From Hyphomicrobium sp. (GTDB taxonomy: Bacteria; Pseudomonadota; Alphaproteobacteria; Rhizobiales; Hyphomicrobiaceae): a stretch of DNA of 40,505 bases. The stretch spans positions 1 through 40,505 of the forward strand of contig JANXVY010000082.1 in assembly GCA_025351425.1 (NCBI GenBank). Reading direction: 5' to 3'. The notes under the pieces were generated by a model. It searched no databases. It worked only from the letters and a program-made list of their open reading frames with translations, and was not told the DNA's origin. A program made the position numbers and the translations under genes. Every line of letters begins with the position of its first letter. Position 1 is the stretch's first letter. Positions 31,184 through 40,061 of the stretch are shown here, one piece after another.

Positions 31184-33449
31184 TGCAGACGAACCTCACG
31201 TTGAGGGGCGTGATCGCATCGGCCTTCAGCGTTACCTGGAGCGCGCCGGTCGCATCTGCCACGGCCGTCGTCCGCGCGAGCTCCTGGCCGCCGCGTTCCG
31301 TTACAATTTCGAACGTCCGGCCCGGTTCGGTCTGCCACAGCATTTCGCCGCTGCCGTAGCCTTGGGCGGTTGCATTGAATCCGCAGCCCGACGTCGCGTA
31401 GTCCTTGAACCACCAGCGCGAACTGACAAGACTCGCGCCGGCGCCCCTGAAGGTCTCAGTGCGATCTGGGGGCGCCGGAGCGAGCGTGACGATTGCCGGT
31501 TCAACGGCTGGATCGAGCGCCACGTACATGGCCCCGCTCGCGTGGCGGGTCGATCCCAGCACGCCGCGGCTCTTCGACAGATCGACCACCAGTGCATCGG
31601 CGTCGTCGAACCGTACCGTCTGGAGTTCGCCGCGTCCGGCGACCGACCAGGACAGTTCGTCGAGCTGCGTAAGCCCGACGCCGAAAAAGTCATCCGCAAT
31701 CGCTGCGTAATGGGAGGCTTCGACCGGGGTCAACGACAGCGAGCGCGCGAGGTTGAGGTTCTGGCGGATCGCGGCGAGCGCGCCTTCGCGTTCGCCCGAG
31801 TACATGTGGTAGTAGAGATTGAAGGGCTTCAGCCGCCGCGGCGTCTCGGTGTTGCGGACGGTTTCGCTCAGCAGGGCGAAGCCGAAATAGGGGCCGGTCC
31901 AGTCATTGGTGTAGGTGTTTTCGTTGCTGTTGGCGGAGTAGATCTGGCGCTCGGCGCCCACCGGCTTTGAAATCGGCGGCACATAGAACACCGAAGGGAA
32001 CTCGGCATCCAGCCGGCTGTCGCCGCCGTTCATGTTGCGGACACCGGCTGTGCGCGTCGCCTTGATCGCCGCTTCGAAGGGAAGGCAGTTGCCGCTCCAC
32101 TGCAGGATTTTGGCGCGCTTGCCGGGCGGCGCGACGGTCGCGATGAAGTCGAGCGCGCCCTGGACCTCGCGATTGATGTCGAAGGGGTCCTTCAGGTACG
32201 TGCGCGGGAGGTCACTTGAGCCTGCCACATAGCGCCCGATGGGATCGATCGGCACCTGCTGGCCGGCCATGCCGTAGAGTGCGCGGCGCACGCGCTGCAT
32301 CGCGGGCAGATCGGGCGAGCGAACCTTGTCGATCAGGGCTTCTTCGGCCGGGCGGCTATAGTTGGCAAAGAACCCCCAATCGAAAGGGTGCGAATAGGTG
32401 TGGCTGCCGACCTCGACCTGCGGCAAGGCGTAGATTTTCTTGGCTGCCTCGCGGCCCAGCGCATTGCCGCCCATCTCGGGCAGCATGTCCCCCACGATCA
32501 CGCCGACCGTGACCGGGAGATCGGGATAGGCCTCGATCGCTTCCTTGCGGATCACGTCTGACGACAGCATCTGCGCCTGCCGGAAGCCGTCGATCTGGGA
32601 CACGTTGTTCCAGCCGTCGCCGTCGATATGGCTGAAGTACATGCGCCGGCCCGATAGGGTCGTCACGTCGGGCACGGGCATGCGCTCCTTGGCGAAACCC
32701 AGCTTCAGGAACAAGAACGGGTTCAGCGTCCAGCGGACGCGGTCGGTGTTGGCGTCGAATACGATGGAATATTCATCCGATACATAAGCGCCGCCGGGTC
32801 CGGTGGTGACGATGGCAGCCGAGGGCTCGGCCTCCCGGCCCTGCACCTGCGCGGATACGTGGACCGTCGTGCGCGGGTCGATCACGTGGAGAACGTGGTA
32901 ATCCGGCAGCGCCTTGTCGATCGGGCGCTCGAAACCCACCATTTCCGGAGTGTTGATCGTCAGCTTGGCGCGATGAGTGACGCTAATGTGATCGGACGTC
33001 AGTTCGAGGCCCAAGCGGGCATGAATGCGGGCACTCAACGTGTCGAGGCGGGCGGGAAACCCTGGCGCCAGGTCTGAAAACACCACGAGCTTCAGGCCCG
33101 CTTCGGTGGCCCCGTCCAGCCACGTCAGATAGCGCTCGGCGCTTTCCAGGGGCTCGATGAACCAGGTGACGATGCCGCGATATTTCGACCACTGCTCGGC
33201 CCGCGGCAATGGGCCATTCACGTCGATGTAGGTCACGTAAAGCCCCAGCCAGTTGAGCGGCATTTCCGCGAACTGGTGGATGCGGCTCGTCTGGGGCGTC
33301 GCTTCGTGATGGCTGTCGTACAGCGCCAAAATCTCGCGGCGCACCGGGCCGCCATTAAACTCGATTTCGAGCGCGGTGGCTTCTCCCGGCCAGAGGTGTG
33401 TGGCGACGAGGGCACAGATGAGACAAAGCGTAGTGAGCAAAGCTCGCAT
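31176..33449 (-). CDS. pelA: PelA-like polysaccharide deacetylase lacking the N-terminal hydrolase domain
   Basis: 757 residues with a signal peptide (about 1-26, MRALLTTLCLICALVATHLW). The sequence begins at the second PelA domain (RREILALYDSHHEATPQTSR, PLNWLGLYVTYIDVNGPLP, YRGIVTWFIEPLESA) and has no N-terminal glycoside hydrolase barrel (residues about 47-303 of Pseudomonas PelA, total about 948). The deacetylase domain (about 265-560) has the metal/catalytic motif HIDGDGW (Asp276, Asp278) and GSHTYSHPF (His350, His354). NENTYTNDW lies further on. The C-terminal part is beta-rich. PelA partly de-N-acetylates the polymer in the periplasm. First gene of the minus-strand cluster; AGGAGA lies about 12 nt before the ATG. 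It diverges from the rimK-like gene. Confidence 0.88.
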   Translation of the reverse strand: MRALLTTLCLICALVATHLWPGEATALEIEFNGGPVRREILALYDSHHEATPQTSRIHQFAEMPLNWLGLYVTYIDVNGPLPRAEQWSKYRGIVTWFIEPLESAERYLTWLDGATEAGLKLVVFSDLAPGFPARLDTLSARIHARLGLELTSDHISVTHRAKLTINTPEMVGFERPIDKALPDYHVLHVIDPRTTVHVSAQVQGREAEPSAAIVTTGPGGAYVSDEYSIVFDANTDRVRWTLNPFLFLKLGFAKERMPVPDVTTLSGRRMYFSHIDGDGWNNVSQIDGFRQAQMLSSDVIRKEAIEAYPDLPVTVGVIVGDMLPEMGGNALGREAAKKIYALPQVEVGSHTYSHPFDWGFFANYSRPAEEALIDKVRSPDLPAMQRVRRALYGMAGQQVPIDPIGRYVAGSSDLPRTYLKDPFDINREVQGALDFIATVAPPGKRAKILQWSGNCLPFEAAIKATRTAGVRNMNGGDSRLDAEFPSVFYVPPISKPVGAERQIYSANSNENTYTNDWTGPYFGFALLSETVRNTETPRRLKPFNLYYHMYSGEREGALAAIRQNLNLARSLSLTPVEASHYAAIADDFFGVGLTQLDELSWSVAGRGELQTVRFDDADALVVDLSKSRGVLGSTRHASGAMYVALDPAVEPAIVTLAPAPPDRTETFRGAGASLVSSRWWFKDYATSGCGFNATAQGYGSGEMLWQTEPGRTFEIVTERGGQELARTTAVADATGALQVTLKADAITPLNVRFVCNE

Positions 33450-33664
33450 CAGAGGCGGTCTTCTCCTGACGTGCCGCGCCGGCTGACTGCCGTTCGGCCC
33501 CCGCGTCCATCCGGGTGTGACGGCGTAGGACAGAGTGGGTTTAAACGCAATTGGCGGGAGATGTCACACGATCCCTTCCCACGCGGGCAGGCTTCGACTA
33601 AGCACGGGGCGCGCGCCACTTGGCACATCCGCCATGGCCCTGCCGATAGAAGGGTGCGATCCCC
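33450..33664. other. Intergenic region between divergent pelA and rimK-like genes
   Basis: This 215-bp region should hold the promoters of both the pel cluster and the rimK-bpt-radA side. I find no hexamer pair of good quality and no long palindrome. Confidence 0.35.
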
Positions 33665-34570
33665 GTGCGCTTGATCATGCTTGCTCGCAACCCCGGCCTT
33701 TATTCGCATACGCGCCTCATTGCCGCCGCCGCCGCGCGCGGCCACAGCATCGATGTGGTCAACACGCTGCATGTCCACATGAATATCACGTCGAATAAGC
33801 CGGTTTTGCGGTACGGCGGCAAGCAGCTGCCGATCTACGACGCGGTCATTCCCCGGATCGGGGCGTCGATTACGCACTACGGGCTCGCCGTGCTGCGGCA
33901 GTTCGAAATGCAGGGCGTATTCCCGCTCAACGAAAGCGTCGCCATCGGGCGTTCGCGCGACAAACTGCGCGCGCTGCAGGTGCTGGCGCGCGAAGGCATC
34001 GGCCTGCCGACCACGGCCTTCGCCCACGGTCCGCGCAAGGCCGAAGAGGTGATCAAGGAGGTCGGCGGCGTGCCCGTCGTGATCAAACTGCTTGAAGGCA
34101 CCCAAGGGATGGGCGTCATCCTGGCCGAGACCCAGGCGTCGGCCAAGTCGATCATCGAGGCGTTCAGCGCCGCCAACGTCAACATCATGGTCCAGGAGTT
34201 CATCCGCGAGGCCGATGCGACCGATATTCGCGCATTCGTTGTCGGCGGGCGGGTCATTGCGGCCATGAAGCGGATCGGGAAGGCCGGCGAATTCCGCTCC
34301 AATCTGCACCGGGGCGGGCGCGCCGAAGCGGTCGCTCTCAGCGCGGACGAACGCTCGACCGCCATCCATGCCGCGGCGGTCGTCGGGCTCAATGTTTGCG
34401 GGGTCGACATGCTGCGATCGGCGCGCGGGCCCATGGTCATGGAAGTCAACTCGTCACCCGGCCTCGAAGGCGTCGAGGCCGCGACCGGCATTGACGTCGC
34501 GAACGAAATCATCGCATTTCTGGAAGCTCACGCCCAGCCGGGTCGCACCCAGACCCGGGGTAACGGCTAG
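33665..34570 (+). CDS. rimK: RimK family ATP-grasp ligase
   Basis: 301 residues, length of E. coli RimK (300). RimK adds glutamate residues to the C-terminus of ribosomal protein S6 and can make poly-alpha-glutamate. GTG 33665 gives the standard start ([27 protein letters not shown]). The ATP-grasp core is complete: [99 protein letters not shown] and [26 protein letters not shown]. The ATP-dependent ligase function is likely; the acceptor could be S6 or another protein. It diverges from pelA and precedes bpt by 192 bp. Confidence 0.93.
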   Translation: MRLIMLARNPGLYSHTRLIAAAAARGHSIDVVNTLHVHMNITSNKPVLRYGGKQLPIYDAVIPRIGASITHYGLAVLRQFEMQGVFPLNESVAIGRSRDKLRALQVLAREGIGLPTTAFAHGPRKAEEVIKEVGGVPVVIKLLEGTQGMGVILAETQASAKSIIEAFSAANVNIMVQEFIREADATDIRAFVVGGRVIAAMKRIGKAGEFRSNLHRGGRAEAVALSADERSTAIHAAAVVGLNVCGVDMLRSARGPMVMEVNSSPGLEGVEAATGIDVANEIIAFLEAHAQPGRTQTRGNG

Positions 34571-34762
34571 CTCGGGTTGCTTGTGCGCCCGTCATAGAGT
34601 GGCCTTGCTTGGAGTGCACCGCGTCCCCTATCATCTCATCGTAAAACGCATGAGGCCGGCTCGCGATCAATTCGGCGGACGTGTGCCGGCACTTCGGCCT
34701 CCAGCGGTTGTTAACACCGAACCGCTCGGACTTTGGCTAAACCGCTCGAACAGGGACTTGCG

Positions 34763-35551
34763 ATGACGGAGCAGCATAAGAACTTCCCGGAGTTCTACGT
34801 CACTGCCGCTCACGCCTGCCCCTATCTGCCGGGGCGCCTGGAGCGCAAGCTGTTTACCCATTTGAACGCCGACAAGCCGGCCGGGTTGATCGACAATCTG
34901 CTGCGCGGCGGGTTCCGCCGCAGCCAGAACATCGCCTACGTCCCCTATTGCGAGGGTTGCCAAGCCTGTGTGTCGGTGCGCGTCCGGATCGACGATTTCG
35001 TGCCCGGGCGCACCATGCGCCGCATCATGGAGCGCAACAGGGACTTGAAGGCCCGCCGCATCGCACCCGTTCCCACGTCGGAACAATACGGGTTGTTTCG
35101 CAGCTATATCGACGGCCGCCATTCGGACGGCGGCATGGCCGACATGACGGTGCTCGATTACGCGATGATGATCGAGGACAGCGTTATCGACACGTTTCTC
35201 ACCGAATACCGTCGCAAGCCTGCGGACGAGCCTCACATCGCGTTTGCCGATAGCGCCGAAAGCTGGCCGCTAAAAGGGGTGGCGTTGTGCGACCGGCTGT
35301 CGGACGGCATTTCGATGGTCTACAGCTTCTATGACGCAGCCGACGAGGCCGATAGCCTCGGGACTCACATGATCCTCGATCATATCGCGTACGCCAAATC
35401 CCTCGGGTTGCCGTATCTCTATCTCGGCTACTGGATCGAGGGGTCGCGCAAGATGAACTACAAAATGCGCTTCCAGCCGCAGGAACATCTCGGGCCGACG
35501 GGCTGGGTCAAGGTGGATGCACCCGACGACGCCCGCAAGTTCAGCCGCTGA
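34763..35551 (+). CDS. bpt: Aspartate/glutamate leucyltransferase
   Basis: 262 residues from ATG 34763 (upstream TTG at 34733 is not conserved, and AGGGA precedes the ATG). Bpt moves leucine from Leu-tRNA to proteins with N-terminal Asp or Glu, marking them for ClpS/ClpAP degradation in the N-end rule pathway. It is related to eukaryotic ATE1. The Cys-rich N-terminal domain has HACPYLPGRLERKLFTHL and AYVPYCEGCQACVSVRV. The C-terminal GNAT-like domain has GVALCDRLSDGISMVYSFYD, SLGTHMILDHI, YLGYWIEGSRKMNYKMRFQP. Its stop overlaps the radA start (TGATG). Confidence 0.95.
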   Translation: MTEQHKNFPEFYVTAAHACPYLPGRLERKLFTHLNADKPAGLIDNLLRGGFRRSQNIAYVPYCEGCQACVSVRVRIDDFVPGRTMRRIMERNRDLKARRIAPVPTSEQYGLFRSYIDGRHSDGGMADMTVLDYAMMIEDSVIDTFLTEYRRKPADEPHIAFADSAESWPLKGVALCDRLSDGISMVYSFYDAADEADSLGTHMILDHIAYAKSLGLPYLYLGYWIEGSRKMNYKMRFQPQEHLGPTGWVKVDAPDDARKFSR

Positions 35552-36927
35552 TGGCGAAAGCGCCCAAGACGCAGTTCATCTGCCAGACCTGCGGAACCGC
35601 GGCGCCACGCTGGGTCGGCAAGTGCCCCGGCTGCGGGGACTGGAATACGCTCCTCGAGGAAACCGAAGCGATCCCGGTTCCCGGCTCTGGCTTGTCGAAG
35701 GCCTCCAAGGGGCGATCCGTCACCCTCGAAACGCTGGCGTCGCGCAACGAGCAGGCGCCACGCTTCACCACCGGCATTGCCGAACTCGACCGGGTGACCG
35801 GCGGGGGGATCGTGCCCGGCTCGGCGTTGCTGATCGGGGGCGAGCCCGGCATCGGCAAATCAACGCTGCTGCTGCAATTGGCGGCGAGCATCGCCAACGA
35901 CGGCCGGCGAGCGCTGTATTTTTCTGGCGAAGAGGCCACCGCACAGGTGCGCCTGCGGGCGGAGCGGCTTGGTCTTTCCAAGGCGCCCGTGTCGTTGGCT
36001 GCTGAAACCAGCCTTTCGAACATTCTCGCGACCCTCAACGAGGTCGGGCGTGCCGATCTCGTCGTGATCGATTCGATCCAGACGCTGTGGGCCGACCAGT
36101 TGGACGGGGCGCCCGGAACGGTCAGCCAGGTGCGGGCGGCGACCCAATCGCTTATTCGCTACGCCAAGACGGTGGGGGCATCGCTCCTGCTGGTCGGACA
36201 CGTCACCAAGGAAGGGCAGATCGCCGGACCCAAGGTCATCGAGCACATGGTCGACACCGTGCTCTACTTCGAGGGAGACCGTGGGCATCCGTACCGTATC
36301 TTGCGGGCGGTCAAGAACCGGTTCGGTCCTACCGACGAGATCGGCGTTTTCGAAATGGTGCAGTCGGGCCTGCAGGAGGTCGCCAATCCGTCCGAGCTGT
36401 TCCTGGGCGACCGGGATGCGTCGAGCCCGGGGGCGGCCGTGTTTGCCGGCATCGAAGGCACGCGGCCCATTCTCGTAGAAATCCAGGCCCTGGTGGCGCC
36501 CAGTTCGCTGGGTACGCCGCGACGCGCGGTGGTCGGGTGGGACGGGGCGCGGCTCGCCATGTTGCTCGCCGTGCTGGATGCCCGCTGCGGGGTGTCGTTT
36601 GGGCAGATGGATGTCTATCTCAACGTCGCAGGCGGCTTGAAGATCGCCGATCCGGCGGCCGATCTCGCGGCGGCGGCGGCCCTGCTCTCGTCACGTTCGG
36701 GTGTTCCGCTGCCCAAGGACGACGTCTACTTCGGTGAAATTTCGCTGTCGGGCGCCATCCGGGCGCCAACCCACATGACCGCCCGCCTAAAGGAAGCACA
36801 GAAGCTCGGGTTCGCGCGGGCGGTGATCCCGGCCACGGGCGAGGTCGATCCAGCATCCCTTTCGATCGCGCTGACGCGTTATGCGCATCTCAATGCGCTT
36901 GCAGAGGCCGCGAGCCCATGCGACTGA
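35551..36927 (+). CDS. radA: DNA repair protein RadA
   Basis: 458 residues, standard length. RadA is a RecA-like branch-migration ATPase that processes recombination intermediates. The N-terminal zinc finger is C11-x2-C14...C25-x2-C28 (CQTCGTAAPRWVGKCPGCGDWNTL region), the Walker A GGEPGIGKST is at 96-105, VVIDSIQTLWAD is Walker B, and the KNRFG motif occurs in RAVKNRFGPTDEIGVFEM. A Lon-protease-like domain without its catalytic pair forms the C-terminal third (PLPKDDVYFGEISLSGAIRAPTHMTARLKEAQKLGF). It begins at the bpt stop codon and is 82 bp upstream of cvpA. Confidence 0.97.
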   Translation: MAKAPKTQFICQTCGTAAPRWVGKCPGCGDWNTLLEETEAIPVPGSGLSKASKGRSVTLETLASRNEQAPRFTTGIAELDRVTGGGIVPGSALLIGGEPGIGKSTLLLQLAASIANDGRRALYFSGEEATAQVRLRAERLGLSKAPVSLAAETSLSNILATLNEVGRADLVVIDSIQTLWADQLDGAPGTVSQVRAATQSLIRYAKTVGASLLLVGHVTKEGQIAGPKVIEHMVDTVLYFEGDRGHPYRILRAVKNRFGPTDEIGVFEMVQSGLQEVANPSELFLGDRDASSPGAAVFAGIEGTRPILVEIQALVAPSSLGTPRRAVVGWDGARLAMLLAVLDARCGVSFGQMDVYLNVAGGLKIADPAADLAAAAALLSSRSGVPLPKDDVYFGEISLSGAIRAPTHMTARLKEAQKLGFARAVIPATGEVDPASLSIALTRYAHLNALAEAASPCD

Positions 36928-37009
36928 CACGCACTCGCTTCACTCGTGTCGCGTGCAGCCGCAGCGCTGCGATCCATCCACAGATCTGCCGCTTGGGGGC
37001 TTACACGCC

Positions 37010-37570
37010 ATGATCGGACCGCTCAGCTATTTCGACGCCGCGCTGCTCGCCCTCGGGCTGATCTCGGCCTTGCTTGCCATGTATCGCGGCCTCATGCGCG
37101 AACTGCTGTCCATCGTCTCCTGGGTGATCGCGGCCGGCGTCGCCTATCTCGCCTTCAAGAACGCCCAAGCTGGCATTGGGGTCGAGATCGGCAAGCAGAT
37201 CGGGATTGCGGGCACCAACGGGGCGCTCGTCGGTGGGGCCATCATTGCCGCCGTGACGTTCCTGATCGTATTGATCATCGTTCACCTGCTCACGACGCGC
37301 ATTTCGGACGCCATCTTGGACAGCAGCGTGGGAATGATCGACCGCATTCTGGGGTTCATCTTCGGGTTCCTCCGCGGCGCCCTGATTATGGTGATCGTGT
37401 TCATGATCTACGAGGGGTTCTACCCCGAAAAAGAAAAGCAGTTTGCCTGGGTTGCGCAGTCCAAGACGTTGCCGTTCGTGAAGGGACCCGGCAACTGGAT
37501 CAAGGGCATGCTCATGCAATATGTGACGCCGGCCTTCGAAAAGCAGAAGCCGGGCGATCCGGCCGGCTGA
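37010..37570 (+). CDS. cvpA: CvpA family inner-membrane protein
   Basis: 186 residues with four TM helices at about 10-28, 33-53, 69-93 and 108-133. The start ATG at 37010 begins MIGPLSYFDAALLALGLISALLAMYRGLMRELLSIVSWVIA, typical of CvpA, and VGMIDRILGFIFGFLRGALIMV is the second signature. CvpA is needed for colicin V export in E. coli and supports envelope stress resistance; its general function is unclear. As in E. coli, it lies just upstream of purF (179 bp). The hydrophilic C-terminus (about 50 residues) is probably cytoplasmic. Confidence 0.94.
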   Translation: MIGPLSYFDAALLALGLISALLAMYRGLMRELLSIVSWVIAAGVAYLAFKNAQAGIGVEIGKQIGIAGTNGALVGGAIIAAVTFLIVLIIVHLLTTRISDAILDSSVGMIDRILGFIFGFLRGALIMVIVFMIYEGFYPEKEKQFAWVAQSKTLPFVKGPGNWIKGMLMQYVTPAFEKQKPGDPAG

Positions 37571-37749
37571 ACCGCGGGCCGCGTGGCCCAAAGGGCCTTC
37601 CCACAGGTTTGCGATTTTTTGAACGTGCGGAACGGTGGCGCAACGCGGCAACCGGACGTATGGTATGACACCGTTGTGACGCTTATATCGAAAGCCAGAT
37701 CTGGGTCCGCTGGTCCAGACATCCGCAGCCTTTGGTGATGGAGACTACG

Positions 37750-39270
37750 ATGTCGGCCTTCTTAGGTTCTGGGGCGAGCTCCGATTTCAGCACGTCGCAC
37801 GCTTGGGGCGACGTATGCGGCGAGAACCGATATGGCGATGACCGGTTGCGCGAAGAGTGCGGCGTTTTCGCCGTTTTCGGCCATCCGGACGCAGCAGCCC
37901 TGACCGCCCTCGGGTTGCATGCGCTCCAGCATCGGGGCCAGGAAGGCGCCGGCATCGTCAGCTATGATGGCCACAAGTTCCACGCCGAGCGGCACCTCGG
38001 GCTCGTCGGCGACCATTTCAACCGCGGCGACGTCATTGCCCGCCTCAAGGGCCGCATGGCGGTCGGCCACAACCGTTATTCGACAACCGGCGAGCCGAGC
38101 CTCGTCAACGTCCAGCCGCTGTTTTGCACCATCGATACCGGCGGGTTCGCGGTTGCGCATAACGGCAACCTCACCAACGCCATGACGCTGCGGCGCGACC
38201 TCATCGCGACGGGTGCAATATTCCATGCGACGTCGGACACGGAAGTCATCCTCCATCTCACCGCACGTTCGCAGAAACGCCGCACGGTGGAGCGGTTTGT
38301 CGAAGCGCTGCGCCAGATCGAGGGCGCATACGCGCTGGCGTGCCTCACCGACAACATGCTGATCGGGGCACGCGATCCCGTCGGCATCCGTCCCCTGGTG
38401 CTCGGCCGCCTTGGTGAGGCCTACGTACTCGCTTCTGAGACCTGCGCTCTCGACATCGTGGGCGCCAAATTCGAGCGCGAAATCGAAAACGGCGAAGTGG
38501 TCGTCATCTCGGATACGGGATTGGAAATCCACCGTCCGTTCCCGCGCCGCCCGGCCCGCCCCTGCATCTTCGAACAGATCTATTTTGCCCGTCCCGACAG
38601 CATCGTGGGCGGACGCACCGTCTATTCGGTGCGCAAGCAGATGGGGGCGGAACTTGCGCGCGAGTCGCTTGCCGATAGCGACGTCATCGTGCCGATCCCG
38701 GATTCGGGCGTTCCGGCCGCCATCGGGTATTCGCAGGAATCGGGTGTTCCCTTCGAACTGGGCATCATCCGCAACCACTACGTCGGCCGCACATTCATCG
38801 AGCCCGAGCAGCGCATCCGGGCGCTGGGCGTCAAGCTCAAGCATTCTGCAAACCGCAGCGTCATCGCGGGTAAACGCCTCGTGCTCATCGACGACAGCGT
38901 CGTGCGCGGCACGACGTCTAAAAAGATCGTCGAACTCATGTACGAAGCTGGCGCCAAGGAAGTGCACATGCGCATCGCCTGTCCGCCGATCACGCATCCT
39001 GATTTCTACGGCATCGACACGCCGAGCAAGCTGCAGCTGCTGGCCGCGACAACCGATATCGAGGGCATGCGCGCCTTCATGGGGGCGACGTCGCTGGCGT
39101 TCCTCTCGGTTGCGGGGGTGTACCGCTCGTGCGGCTACACCGAACGGGATGCGAAGATGCCTCAGTTCAGCGACCATTGCTTCACGGGTGAATATCCGAC
39201 CGCGCTCACGGACCAGACCGGCGATATCCCCTCGCGGGAACTGTCGCTGCTGGCGGAAGCACGACCGTGA
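37750..39270 (+). CDS. purF: Amidophosphoribosyltransferase
   Basis: 506 residues from ATG 37750, chosen because GGAGA lies 7 nt upstream; an in-frame start at 37732 is less likely. It commits PRPP to purine synthesis by transferring the glutamine amide. After removal of a propeptide of about 36 residues the N-terminal nucleophile is Cys37 (EECGVFAVFGH). The glutaminase domain has HRGQEGAGI, GHNRYSTTGEPS and NGNLTN. The phosphoribosyltransferase domain has the PRPP loop VLIDDSVVRGTTS. Of the four [4Fe-4S] cysteines of the Bacillus-type enzyme, the CIFEQIYFARPDS and CFTGEYP ones are present, but the positions matching HPCFYGID and the residue three before CFTG are Asp and Ser, so a cluster is unlikely. 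The stop overlaps the next gene by 4 bp. Confidence 0.97.
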   Translation: MSAFLGSGASSDFSTSHAWGDVCGENRYGDDRLREECGVFAVFGHPDAAALTALGLHALQHRGQEGAGIVSYDGHKFHAERHLGLVGDHFNRGDVIARLKGRMAVGHNRYSTTGEPSLVNVQPLFCTIDTGGFAVAHNGNLTNAMTLRRDLIATGAIFHATSDTEVILHLTARSQKRRTVERFVEALRQIEGAYALACLTDNMLIGARDPVGIRPLVLGRLGEAYVLASETCALDIVGAKFEREIENGEVVVISDTGLEIHRPFPRRPARPCIFEQIYFARPDSIVGGRTVYSVRKQMGAELARESLADSDVIVPIPDSGVPAAIGYSQESGVPFELGIIRNHYVGRTFIEPEQRIRALGVKLKHSANRSVIAGKRLVLIDDSVVRGTTSKKIVELMYEAGAKEVHMRIACPPITHPDFYGIDTPSKLQLLAATTDIEGMRAFMGATSLAFLSVAGVYRSCGYTERDAKMPQFSDHCFTGEYPTALTDQTGDIPSRELSLLAEARP

Positions 39271-40022
39271 CGGCCGGTACCTCCAAGCGCCTCGAGGGCC
39301 GCATTGCGCTGGTGACCGGGGCGTCGCGCGGCATTGGCCGGGCTGCGGCGCTCGCCTTGGCGCGTGAGGGCGCTCACGTCATCATTTCGGCCCGCACGAC
39401 GGGCGCGCTCGAAGAGCTCGACGATGAGATCCAGGAAGCGGGCGGATCGGCCACCATCCTGCAACTCGATCTCAAGCGGCTTGAAAAGATCGACCAACTG
39501 GGACCCACGCTTTATCAGCGCTGGGGCAAACTCGACATTCTCGTCGGGAACGCCGGCATCCTGGGCTCGCTGTCACCCATTGCGCACGCGACCGACGATG
39601 CCTGGACCAACGTCATATCGACCAATCTTGCCGCCAACTGGCGTTTGATTCGCACCCTCGATCCCCTGTTGCAGCGCTCGGATGCGGGGCGCGCGATGTT
39701 CGTGACCTCCGGGGCTGCCTCGAAGGCGACGGCCTACTGGGGGATTTATGCCGCCTCTAAGGCTGCACTCGAGACGCTCGTCAAAACCTACGCCGCAGAG
39801 AATGCGACCACCACGGTGCGCGCGAACCTGATCAATCCCGGCCCCACGCGCACGGGGATGCGCTCCAAGGCTTATCCCGGCGAGGATCCGGCCACGCTGC
39901 CGACTGCCGATGACGTTGCCCCCTTGTTTGTGGAACTCGCGCTGCCGTCGTGCGATGACAACGGCGTTATCGTCGGGTTTCGTCAATGGCGCATGGCGGC
40001 AGCGGGGGCAGGGTCAAACTGA
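39267..40022 (+). CDS. Short-chain dehydrogenase/reductase (classical SDR, probably NADP-dependent)
   Basis: 251 residues starting with GTG 39267, which overlaps the purF stop by 4 bp (GTGA), so it is translationally coupled. TGASRGIG is at 17-24, Arg43 after strand 2 (ISARTT) favours NADPH, GNAG at 94-97, Ser148, Tyr161 and Lys165 (YAASK) complete the active site. Pairing of an SDR with purF is common in Rhizobiales genomes, but the substrate is not known. The C-terminus DDNGVIVGFRQW replaces the usual SDR VDGG end. It is followed by the histidine phosphatase gene after 39 nt. Confidence 0.92.
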   Translation: MTAGTSKRLEGRIALVTGASRGIGRAAALALAREGAHVIISARTTGALEELDDEIQEAGGSATILQLDLKRLEKIDQLGPTLYQRWGKLDILVGNAGILGSLSPIAHATDDAWTNVISTNLAANWRLIRTLDPLLQRSDAGRAMFVTSGAASKATAYWGIYAASKAALETLVKTYAAENATTTVRANLINPGPTRTGMRSKAYPGEDPATLPTADDVAPLFVELALPSCDDNGVIVGFRQWRMAAAGAGSN

Positions 40023-40061
40023 CGCTGCGGTCCGCTGGTCCCGCTGGTTAAAGGGGGACAC

